39,320 nucleotides of DNA. Origin: a virus. The notes beneath the pieces were generated by a model, which worked only from the letters and a program-made list of their open reading frames with translations, had not been told where the DNA came from and searched no databases. Every line of letters begins with the position of its first letter. The stretch's first letter is position 1. Both the position numbers and the translations under genes were made by a program. This document shows positions 28,609 to 34,486 of the stretch, piece by piece. The DNA lies in IMG/VR virus record IMGVR_UViG_3300032164_000030, positions 1 to 39,320 of that record. One strand, given 5' to 3'.

Positions 28609-28830
28609 CTACACCGTATCGTACGCCTTCCAGAAATCTCCATTACGATCCTTGATCCGGTAATAAGGTCTTCCCTCTATTACCAGGATATTCCAGTTGT
28701 TGACGATCCGAAGAGCGTCGGACATTGTTGGAAGGCGCGAAACGCGGCCTATCCACCAGGTGGTGGGAAATCGGTCCCACGTCACACACCACCAACGTAT
28801 GCCGTTGCGAGTAGATATCTGCAAATACAT
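28609..28830 (-). CDS. Trp-rich small protein, 73 aa
   Basis: AAAGGAGACCCA before the ATG. Product rich in Trp/Arg (RWWCVTWDRFPTTWWIGR), then a small alpha/beta end (VIEGRPYYRIKDRNGDFWKA). No signature recognised. Directly follows the GAGGCGGG hairpin and a loose stem. Confidence 0.55.
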   Translation of the reverse strand: MYLQISTRNGIRWWCVTWDRFPTTWWIGRVSRLPTMSDALRIVNNWNILVIEGRPYYRIKDRNGDFWKAYDTV

Positions 28831-28892
28831 TTGGGTCTCCTTTGTTCAATTCAGGACTCAATTGTTAAATCCCGATTTCAGCAAAGGAAACA

Positions 28893-28918
28893 TGAGGCGG
28901 GCCTCCTAACCCGCCTCA
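28893..28918 (-). repeat. GAGGCGGG hairpin after a stop codon, copy 3
   Basis: TGAGGCGGG/CCCGCCTCA, extended by CA/TG to an 11-bp stem, 16 bases after the stop of gene 28934. Same loop (CCTCCTAA on the plus strand) as the copies at 27115 and 29441. Confidence 0.85.
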
Positions 28919-28933
28919 TGTCGAGGTTTCTCA

Positions 28934-29368
28934 CTAAAACCAGAGTGGCCCGTGGCCCGCGGCGTTCGCCGCGGCGGCCGATAGGAAGTGCGACCAAATC
29001 TTACTTCGTGTTCGCTTGCTCAGGCATTCCCATTCCGAGCCGGGAAAAAGGAGGATCAACTCCTCCTGAACCTGCCTCTTGAGGTCGAACCAGCCTTCAG
29101 ACACCACCTGTACATGAATCTTATACAGGTCGTGTGTGAAAATTGCCGAGATTGATGGATCGGAATACGATAGTTCCGAGCCACCGTGCTGGTTCAATGT
29201 GAACCCCAGGCGAATAAGACACCCATGGAGGGCGGGTTCGGCCGCGATGAATAAATCCAAATCATTTGGTTCCGAATGCCCCCACGCCGCACTCCCGGTG
29301 ATTTGGATTTTTTGACATTGCCTGCCCAATGCCAATAAAATTTCTAATTCTTCCATATTCAGGGTCAT
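28934..29368 (-). CDS. Nucleotidyltransferase-fold protein, paralogue 2, 144 aa
   Basis: ATG at 29368 follows AAAGGAGAATAGC. QITGSAAWGHSEPNDLDLFI gives the GS...D-x-D core, and SYSDPSISAIF with KIHVQVVSEGWFDLKRQVQ matches the paralogue at 22774 along its length. Substrate unknown. The C-terminus is Ala-rich (SAAAANAAGHGPLWF). Much richer in G+C than its paralogue, so the two have separate histories. Confidence 0.7.
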   Translation of the reverse strand: MTLNMEELEILLALGRQCQKIQITGSAAWGHSEPNDLDLFIAAEPALHGCLIRLGFTLNQHGGSELSYSDPSISAIFTHDLYKIHVQVVSEGWFDLKRQVQEELILLFPGSEWECLSKRTRSKIWSHFLSAAAANAAGHGPLWF

Positions 29369-29371
29369 GCT

Positions 29372-29483
29372 ATTCTCCTTTCCAATACTTCTTAAAGGAC
29401 TCCAAAACATCTCAGAGTCCTTAAAGAAACACTGGAAACATGAGGCGGGCCTCCTAACCCGCCTCATCTCAAACTCTAAGGTT
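29372..29483 (-). repeat. Duplicated ~113-bp leader, copy 2
   Basis: Near-identical to 27044-27157: post-stop TGAGGCGGG hairpin (29441-29466) plus the AAGGACTC/GAGTCCTT long hairpin, then GGAAAGGAGAATAGC and ATG. It even includes the last bases of the upstream gene. Confidence 0.9.
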
Positions 29484-29808
29484 GGACCTCTCTGTAAACG
29501 ACTTCCAGCTTGCTGTTGCCGATCTCAGCAACCCAAGCCACCGAGCACGGCGTCCAATCATCGGCCGCCGAATACGAATCCACGGAAACATCCGTTACCC
29601 ACGTTTCCGGATCTTCCAAGGCTTTCTTGATTGCCGAAATGTCTTCGGCAATCTCTCGTATCAAAGCCCGGAGACATAACAGCTTCTCGGAAGTATATTC
29701 CAAACCTGTCGGATTCAGAATCACAACAACGGCCGACAAATCTGAATGGATTTCTTCCATCCGCTCCCGAACTCCACCTCGCAATACTTCACTTCTCCAT
29801 TTTTCCAC
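29476..29808 (-). CDS. Hypothetical protein, 110 aa
   Basis: GTG at 29808 follows AAGGAGATCC; an upstream ATG has no site. Helical N-terminus (EEIHSDLSAVVVILN, LRALIREIAEDISAIKKAL) and a C-terminal beta part (DDWTPCSVAWVAEIGNSKLE). No family recognised. Confidence 0.6.
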   Translation of the reverse strand: MEKWRSEVLRGGVRERMEEIHSDLSAVVVILNPTGLEYTSEKLLCLRALIREIAEDISAIKKALEDPETWVTDVSVDSYSAADDWTPCSVAWVAEIGNSKLEVVYREVQP

Positions 29809-29835
29809 GGATCTCCTTTTGCAATTCAAACCACT

Positions 29836-29998
29836 CATTGAATTCCTAAATTCGTCCAGTTTTCCCGCTACCGCGCTATTTCACCGCGGCCCACAGTAAT
29901 TCTCCAGACTCAAATTTAGGAATTCAATGCGGGGCTCGAACCGACAACATGGGGATGGACCTCCAAAGCCTCACGCCAAGGAGGCCCATATGAGCCAA
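29836..29998 (-). repeat. 17-bp long-range inverted repeat with post-stop element copy 2
   Basis: CATTGAATTCCTAAATT (29836-29852) and its perfect complement (29913-29929) enclose 60 bases rich in GCGC pairs. 29952-29998 is the second copy of the 47-base element at 28232. A T-loop-like CGGTTCGAGCC (minus strand, about 29934-29944) lies between, without a full tRNA. No gene seen in 29839-29999. Confidence 0.8.
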
Positions 29999-29999
29999 A

Positions 30000-30245
30000 T
30001 CATAAAGCAGCGCCGAGTTCTATAGTGAAGCAGTGTATACGGGCGCCGGGCGGGCGCGGCGACCACCTATGCAACACGCGGTCCATTCTTACCTCCCCAT
30101 ATCGCCGGTCGTAATCGAAAGAGAGGAAATCCATATACCACTGGATTAGCCTCACCGGCAGCCGCGGCCCGAAAACATCGTAATAGCGGTAGAAATATTC
30201 CGGTCTTATTCTCTTCTCATTTCTGTAGTAGAGACGGTTTTCCAT
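30000..30245 (-). CDS. Arg/Tyr-rich protein, 81 aa
   Basis: ATG at 30245 follows AAAGGAGAATC. Product MENRLYYRNEKRIRPEYFYR, then LIQWYMDFLSFDYDRRYG, strongly basic. The last codons overlap the hairpin whose loop is shared with 28560-28578. Family not recognised. Confidence 0.55.
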   Translation of the reverse strand: MENRLYYRNEKRIRPEYFYRYYDVFGPRLPVRLIQWYMDFLSFDYDRRYGEVRMDRVLHRWSPRPPGARIHCFTIELGAAL

Positions 30246-30274
30246 GATTCTCCTTTCTCCGACGGATTCAACAT

Positions 30275-30381
30275 CCACAGGATTTCAGAGGGATCGAAGC
30301 ATTAGGAGAGTCCGATAGCGTCACGCGACCGCGACCGCGTGAACTTTCTCCAGCATTTCCGATCCCTCTGAGAACCTGTGG
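30275..30381 (-). repeat. Large structured leader of gene 30245 (22-bp stem)
   Basis: 30275-30296 pairs with 30360-30381 over 22 positions with one mismatch. The 63-base interior has its own CACGCG/CGCGTG-type stem. Lies between the stop of gene 30398 and AAAGGAG of gene 30245. Size and branching resemble a regulatory leader RNA. Confidence 0.75.
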
Positions 30382-30397
30382 AGGTTCCCACCGACTT

Positions 30398-30610
30398 TTA
30401 CGCCGGTTCTTCAAAACACCGGTCACACAACTGAAGCAGAGGTGGATTCTCCTCACCGTACATCATCGCAACGATTTCGTCCCATTCTGCTTTCGTCAGT
30501 ACCCCGTTACATTGGGTGCAACGGTGCTCCTCGGTTTGACCCATGACTTCACGAACAACCGCCGCGAATTCGGGATCATAGTCGGACAACATAAAACCAG
30601 GTCCAATCAT
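30398..30610 (-). CDS. Small zinc-ribbon protein, 70 aa
   Basis: ATG at 30610 follows GGAGTAGTAAC. GPGFMLSDYDPEFAAVVREV, then HRCTQCNGVLTKAEWDEIV and LLQLCDRCFEEPA give a two-knuckle zinc ribbon spaced by a helix. AATCCTT/AAGGATT hairpin directly upstream (30635-30675 region). Confidence 0.6.
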   Translation of the reverse strand: MIGPGFMLSDYDPEFAAVVREVMGQTEEHRCTQCNGVLTKAEWDEIVAMMYGEENPPLLQLCDRCFEEPA

Positions 30611-31060
30611 GTTACTACTCCTTCCATTGTTGAGTTGATACAATCCTTTGTAGAAAGGAAGGATTCTATCAATCCAACAACCGTAAGGACTATTTCAATG
30701 TTTATCGGATTAGATAAAAAGAAGATATTTGGAGAGGAGGAGCGTTCAGAGGAACGCTCCGCGGAAGTGAGGGGTTATAGGGGGCGCCGAGTTCCAAGAG
30801 CCATCCACCGGCGTGAAATGGCCGGTAGGAGTACATGGAAGTGCAGCGGAGCATCAGGTGCCGGGTGATTCCGGAACCTATGTAACGTATATCTGGTTCT
30901 CATTCCATTCACCGAGGTGATAGGTTTATTCATTCCGAGGGATCTTCAATGTCTCCAAGGACTTAGAGGACCGCAAATAAAATTCGGGCAGGGGACGGTT
31001 TCCGTTTCCTGCCGTGTTTTATTCATTATCCGCTCAATCCATGAATAATTATTCATCCTA

Positions 31061-31141
31061 AGGTTCTCAGAGGACTCGGTAGCGTCCGGCTACGCGGTTG
31101 TGATATCCGGGTATGTGGTAGTTCGAGTCCTCTGAGAACCT
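31061..31141 (+). repeat. 18-bp inverted repeat enclosing a tRNA-like fold
   Basis: Perfect 18-bp arms, extendable to 22 with one mismatch. Read on the plus strand the interior has a GTAGC-GTCCG-GCTAC arm, a CGG...CCG arm and a GTTCGAGTC sequence like a T-loop. No standard anticodon arm, so it is not called a tRNA. Confidence 0.65.
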
Positions 31142-31151
31142 CAGGAGTCTT

Positions 31152-31292
31152 CGATTCCTAAAGGACTCTGAGTAGGTTAGAGAATGAGGCGCTGGAGACT
31201 GTGGTGGAGCCCAATGAACATATGAAATGGTTTAGCCCATGGTTACTCCAGGCGCGCTGGCATCCCAGTTGTTCAGAGTCCTTTAGGAATCG
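31152..31292. repeat. 20-bp perfect inverted repeat with 101-base loop
   Basis: Arms 31152-31171 and 31273-31292 contain CCTAAAGGACTCTGA and complement, sharing the AAGGACTC string with the hairpins at 27044 and 29372. The loop holds a GCGCTGGAG/CTCCAGGCGC stem. Confidence 0.85.
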
Positions 31293-31596
31293 GACGGAGA
31301 GGACTTGAGTCCTCGAAGGATCGGTTAAGGTTTCCTTGATCTTAGAACAATGAGGAAGCCTCTCCGTCAAACTCCAAAGGAGAAGAAATAGGATTATTCT
31401 TAGCCGAGTACATCTCAGGATTGCTAGTCCCGCTCACGGCAACGGACTTCAAATGTCCGCTTTCGAATAGGTTCGGTTGTACGGAGGGGTAGTCCATAAT
31501 ACTCCAGAGGGGTAGTCTATAATACTACTAGAGTATTACTCTCCGTGAGCTTTCCAGACTCGTCCATCTTCAATGCACGGACAAGGACTTTCTGAA

Positions 31597-31670
31597 GTCC
31601 GGGAGCTTTTTAAGGACTCGGATTTCCGAATCATTAAAAAGCTCCCGGACCCCCTCAGAGAGGGTCCGGG
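31597..31670 (-). terminator. Terminator hairpin with competing anti-structure
   Basis: On the minus strand CCCGGACCC/GGGTCCGGG (31644-31670) is followed by AGCTTTTT, like an intrinsic terminator, 8 bases after the stop of gene 31679. The T-run and half of that stem also belong to a 17-bp perfect hairpin (31597-31613 with 31634-31650). Only one can form. Confidence 0.65.
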
Positions 31671-31678
31671 ATCAGATG

Positions 31679-32266
31679 TTACTCGGCGGCGGTGAGGACT
31701 TCGAAATCCTCTTTCGAATTGGGGACGGGGACGCCGTCGTTGTCGGCGGCGTCGGAGACTTCGCTAACACTCTCATTGATAGGAGCGGACTTCACTGGCT
31801 TCTTCACCGGCTTGGGCTTGGTAGCCGGAGCGGACTTCTCCGGCTTGATGTCCGGCTTGGGAGCGGACTTCGCTTCGGCTTTCGCCTTGGCAATCATCTC
31901 CTTCTTCGCGGACATTACCGCTTTCACGATGTCCTTGGGGAGGACGTGGAGAGGAATTCGGAATAGCCCTCTAGCGGTCGTGCGATTCTCTTGCACCCGT
32001 TTGATGGGGCGAAGGACGCCGGCGCCGGTCAGGAGGACGGAGATCGCGATCCACTGCTTCGCCGTAATGAACTCCGTGCCGATAAACTGCAGGACCGCCG
32101 ACATGCGAGCGATCTCCTTCTCCGAGTACTTCTGTGCCGTCTCGACTTTGTACGTCGCCTGTTCGCCGAATTCGGCCGGCTTCAACAGGTGGACCCCCTC
32201 GGGGAGGGTCAGGACACGCGGTCCAATCGTGTCTTCCAAATCTTCAAACTTCACTTTATTCGACAT
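31679..32266 (-). CDS. Hypothetical protein with Lys/Pro/Ala-rich tail, 195 aa
   Basis: AGGATAT before the ATG. The N-terminal ~120 residues look globular (VLTLPEGVHLLKPAEFGEQA, then AVLQFIGTEFITAKQW, then FRIPLHVLPKDIVKAVMS). The rest is a KPxKxAP-type linker (APKPDIKPEKSAPATKPKP) and an acidic end. First gene downstream of the leftward promoter-operator at 32.5 kb, so possibly strongly or early expressed. Family not recognised. Confidence 0.65.
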   Translation of the reverse strand: MSNKVKFEDLEDTIGPRVLTLPEGVHLLKPAEFGEQATYKVETAQKYSEKEIARMSAVLQFIGTEFITAKQWIAISVLLTGAGVLRPIKRVQENRTTARGLFRIPLHVLPKDIVKAVMSAKKEMIAKAKAEAKSAPKPDIKPEKSAPATKPKPVKKPVKSAPINESVSEVSDAADNDGVPVPNSKEDFEVLTAAE

Positions 32267-32476
32267 GATATATCCTAGTCACCGAGTCTTTCGGACTCCG
32301 CTTCTGTTGATACTCATGCACGCGAGCGAACGTGCATGAAAACAGCAATTTGGACTATGTAAAAACACACTACTTCTTACACGTTAAAAGCTGACTATAC
32401 ACACGCCCACTGTCAAGTGAAAGTGTTAGCGAATTGTCAGAGATCGTTTGAGCGAACGTATAGCTTTCGTTCGCAT

Positions 32477-32498
32477 TTGACGATAACGCTATCGTCAA
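32477..32498. promoter_or_regulatory. Palindromic operator-like site
   Basis: TTGACGATA and TATCGTCAA are perfect 9-bp arms around a 4-base centre. The site covers the predicted start of the leftward promoter (about 32496), where a bound repressor would block initiation. Confidence 0.6.
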
Positions 32499-32502
32499 TT
32501 AC

Positions 32503-32531
32503 ATAGTAACATGACTGAAAGTTTTTGTCAA
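32503..32531 (-). promoter_or_regulatory. Leftward sigma70-like promoter
   Basis: On the minus strand TTGACA (32526-32531) is 17 bases from TACTAT (32503-32508). It faces gene 31679 with a leader of about 230 bases and is the best candidate to drive the 15.8-32.3 kb block. Confidence 0.6.
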
Positions 32532-32714
32532 GCGAAATATATTAAGTTTTAAAAGATTAAATCGTTTAGAATCAACGACTTACAGACAGATATTCAGATA
32601 TTAAACTCTTTTATTCAAACATATGTTCTCGTACTGATTGAATCTTGACTATTCTGTAACTCGTTGAAAACACAGTGTTTACAAGATACTATAGAGTTCA
32701 GAGCGAAGTGTAGT

Positions 32715-32940
32715 GGGTCTCTATGGACGTTAAGGCGCATCCAAAAAATTTTTGTGGGGCCTTGGGTCTCTATGGACTTGAAGGAACCGGACTTGAAGGA
32801 ACCGGACTTGAAGGAACCGGACGTTAAGGCGCATCCAAAAAATTTTTGTGGGGCCTTGGGTCTCTATGGACTTGAAGGAACCGGACTGAAGGAACCGGAC
32901 TGAAGGAACCGGACGTTAAGGCGCATCCAAAAAATTTTTT
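32715..32940 (+). repeat. Tandem A-tract/stem repeats with nested 15-bp units
   Basis: GGACGTTAAGGCGCATCC followed by AAAAAATTTTT occurs at 32725, 32819 and 32911. In two copies AAGGC later pairs with GCCTT. Between copies lie three 15-base units GGACTTGAAGGAACC, then one such unit and two 14-base versions lacking one T. Spacing of the long units is 94 and 92 bases. Confidence 0.9.
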
Positions 32941-32990
32941 GGAATTTTTCTTGTCAATATGTTGTCGGGATGGAACTATATTGACATCCT

Positions 32991-32998
32991 TATAAATA
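32991..32998 (+). promoter_or_regulatory. T4-type late promoter box
   Basis: A perfect TATAAATA, followed by CTAATA, lies 13 bases before the ATG of gene 33012. A sigma70-like TTGACA-16-TATAAT (32981-33008) overlaps it, but its start would fall inside the ATG, so the late box is the better reading. Confidence 0.6.
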
Positions 32999-33011
32999 CT
33001 AATATAATTTT

Positions 33012-33392
33012 ATGTTAAATGAAGCCAAAGTATTTCGGAATGGTCCATTCAGTCTTATAAGGCCAAATGGGCAACACATTTCCCATCCCGATGCGGATAC
33101 ACATAATGATCTATCTAAGATGGTAGGACATAAAGATAGTTCGGAATCTTTAAAGAAGGGATTTGCGCGGCACTACACCGCTTACGAAGAAGGTAAGAAG
33201 GTTGTTGGATATGATTATGAGCGACCTGAAATGGAACACCACATCTATAAGGATATACAAAGACATCATTCCGACGCACACGAAGTGGTATTGAATGATC
33301 GGTTTGCATATCGTCAATTTATAAGCACACCCGGGAAACCATCGGCTTATCACCAAGCTTTGGCACACATCAGATCTAATTTAGGACTTTAA
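33012..33392 (+). CDS. Hypothetical protein, 126 aa
   Basis: No Shine-Dalgarno; the leader from the late box would be only a few bases. Polar, His-rich product (IRPNGQHISHPDADTHNDL, then EMEHHIYKDIQRHHSDAHEV). Its stop lies in the stem that hides the ribosome site of the next gene, so its translation may open that gene. Family not recognised. Confidence 0.6.
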   Translation: MLNEAKVFRNGPFSLIRPNGQHISHPDADTHNDLSKMVGHKDSSESLKKGFARHYTAYEEGKKVVGYDYERPEMEHHIYKDIQRHHSDAHEVVLNDRFAYRQFISTPGKPSAYHQALAHIRSNLGL

Positions 33393-33430
33393 TATCCTCC
33401 CTATATACAACCGTATCTAGGAGGATATTA
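33390..33430 (+). promoter_or_regulatory. Hairpin hiding the ribosome site of gene 33434
   Basis: TAATATCCTCC (33390-33400), which begins with the stop codon of gene 33012, is perfectly complementary to GGAGGATATTA (33420-33430), which holds the GGAGG of gene 33434. An 11-bp stem with a 19-base loop should block initiation unless it is opened. Confidence 0.75.
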
Positions 33431-33433
33431 AAA

Positions 33434-33757
33434 ATGAAAAAATTCCTTGTTTCGTTTTTTCTTATTGTGGTTATTGGTTTTACTGGTACCCAATCTTGGG
33501 TGGATCGGTTGGCTAAATTTGAATCTCAAAATACTCCTATAATAAAAAAATTGGATAAGAATGGTAAATATTCATATGGATGTCTACAATTTCAAAAAAG
33601 GACATTCGATAGTGTAAGTAAACGATATAAACTGGAAGGAAATATTTACGATTGCGAATTTCAAAGGAAATTGGCAACTAAAATGATTGAAGAAGATCCT
33701 AATAATTGTAAGCATTGGAAAGCTGCGGTTAGAGCAATAGGGAAACCAGATAAATAA
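33434..33757 (+). CDS. Secreted lysozyme-like (transglycosylase-like) protein, 107 aa
   Basis: Signal peptide or signal anchor at residues 1-20 (KKFLVSFFLIVVIGFTGTQS), then LAKFESQNTP with a likely catalytic Glu, then KNGKYSYGCLQFQKRTFDSV, the SYGxLQF motif of lysozyme-like SLT folds, and CEFQRKLATKMIEEDPNN. Presumed to cut peptidoglycan, either at lysis or at entry. The signal sequence would let it pass the membrane without a classic holin channel. Strong GGAGG, but sequestered. Confidence 0.75.
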   Translation: MKKFLVSFFLIVVIGFTGTQSWVDRLAKFESQNTPIIKKLDKNGKYSYGCLQFQKRTFDSVSKRYKLEGNIYDCEFQRKLATKMIEEDPNNCKHWKAAVRAIGKPDK

Positions 33758-33761
33758 TTAT

Positions 33762-33980
33762 ATGGAACATCTAATCCAATTTATTAAAGATAATCAACTG
33801 TTATGTGGGTTGATCTTAACGGCTATAGCTGCAACAATGCCAGTATACCTACCATATTCTTTTAAGGCGTTTCCGCAATGGACATGGACTTGGATTCGAG
33901 ATGCGATAAAGACGTTTTCCAACTTACGAAATTCCGCGTCGGCGGTTGTAGAAAAGAAAAAAGATGAAACACCTAAGTGA
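33762..33980 (+). CDS. Holin-like small membrane protein, 72 aa
   Basis: Short N-terminal helix, one TM segment (LLCGLILTAIAATMPVYLPY), an aromatic stretch (FPQWTWTWIRDAIKTF) and a Lys-rich cytoplasmic-type tail. Position directly after a lysozyme-like gene fits a holin or spanin-like accessory. Family not recognised by signature; weak ribosome site. Confidence 0.5.
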   Translation: MEHLIQFIKDNQLLCGLILTAIAATMPVYLPYSFKAFPQWTWTWIRDAIKTFSNLRNSASAVVEKKKDETPK

Positions 33981-34143
33981 ATTTACTAATCGACCCGAAA
34001 TAGAATCTTTCCAGGAAGAATCTCCCCCAGGATGGAGTAAAACGGTTGAAGCCATGAAAAATACGGGTATGTCGGCTAAAAAGGCATTTTCACTTGCTTG
34101 GTATATGTTTAAGAAGGGGAAGAAGCCTCGTTATAAGGAATAA
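33964..34143 (+). CDS. Conserved small protein (PPGWxxTVxAMK...LAWYM type), 59 aa
   Basis: Overlaps the previous gene by 17 bases. ESPPGWSKTVEAMKNTGMSA with FSLAWYMFKKGKKPRYKE matches a short motif common in phages and environmental sequences (GWxxTVKAMKK...NPxALAWYMKxKG). In other phages it is often a domain near virion or DNA-binding proteins; activity unknown. Confidence 0.7.
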   Translation: MKHLSEFTNRPEIESFQEESPPGWSKTVEAMKNTGMSAKKAFSLAWYMFKKGKKPRYKE

Positions 34144-34277
34144 CATATGCGGTTCGCGAATTTGATAACGGTTTACAATAAGTGCACTTCACCGTTCGTT
34201 TACCTTTTTTAATCAGAACTTCCGTACAATCCAAGTATTCTTCAACATACTCACCAGTATCATTCGGAATCTACAAT
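34109..34277 (-). pseudogene. Possible gene fragment without a start
   Basis: A frame with good coding character (NDTGEYVEEYLDCTEVLIKK, then RTVKCTYCKPLSNSRTAYVI) runs from an upstream TAG to 34109 but has no ATG or GTG near its beginning, and it overlaps gene 33964 antisense by 35 bases. It may be a decayed or frameshifted small zinc gene. The rest of 34144-34486 holds no ORF, only a perfect 12-bp hairpin (TTTGCGAGAATT, 34409-34441) with no T-run. Confidence 0.3.
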
Positions 34278-34486
34278 TTAAAAACCTATTAAGAGTGCCA
34301 TCACTCAAGAAGTAAACGCCATTAATAACCATGCAGTGTCCTTAATCGAAGATTGTAGAGCGACTTCCTCTATCAATTCTATAATATTTCCAAAACTCAC
34401 TACAATACTTTGCGAGAATTAGCAAACCCAATTCTCGCAAAATCCACTCTTGACTGGATATTAATTTAAATTTTCGGAATATCATT

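Larger units (their letters stand above)
30611..31678. other. 1.07-kb gene-free locus of nested inverted repeats
   Basis: No convincing ORF with a ribosome site on either strand. Instead there are successive long inverted repeats: arms 31061-31078/31124-31141, 31152-31171/31273-31292, 31293-31302/31359-31368, 31520-31526/31532-31538, 31597-31613/31634-31650 and 31644-31652/31662-31670. A 20-bp direct repeat lies at 31484-31503 and 31507-31526. The part 30680-31050 holds shorter hairpins (for example GAGCGTTC/GAACGCTC near 30738). It may encode structured RNAs or be a processing region. Confidence 0.7.
32267..33011. other. Regulatory intergenic hub, no gene
   Basis: 745 bases between divergent transcription units. 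From left: leader hairpins GAGTC/GACTC (32284-32298) and TCATGCACG/CGTGCATGA (32314-32339); AT-rich spacer; GCGAACG/CGTTCGC (32452-32474); palindrome and promoter (32477-32531); AT-rich stretch; A-tract repeats (32715-32940); late-type box (32991). The short ORF through the repeats lacks a ribosome site and was not called. Confidence 0.75.

Noticed and set aside
29929-29948. T-loop-like CGGTTCGAGCC as part of a tRNA
   Set aside because: No matching acceptor stem, D-arm or anticodon arm within 90 bases; at most a remnant.
31692-32339. 215-codon plus-strand ORF opposite gene 31679
   Set aside because: Shadow of a GC-rich Lys/Ala/Pro gene. It has no ribosome site, and the minus frame has AGGATAT before its ATG and a promoter upstream.
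32664-32903. 79-codon plus-strand ORF with DLKEPDLKEPD repeats
   Set aside because: It follows the nested DNA repeats, has no ribosome site and is read through A-tracts and stems. Better seen as regulatory DNA.
32981-33008. TTGACA-16-TATAAT as the promoter of gene 33012
   Set aside because: The transcript would begin inside the ATG. The perfect TATAAATA box at 32991 explains the same sequence better.
34409-34441. 12-bp perfect hairpin TTTGCGAGAATT as a terminator
   Set aside because: No T-run follows on either strand. It is recorded only as a structure within the 34144-34486 spacer.
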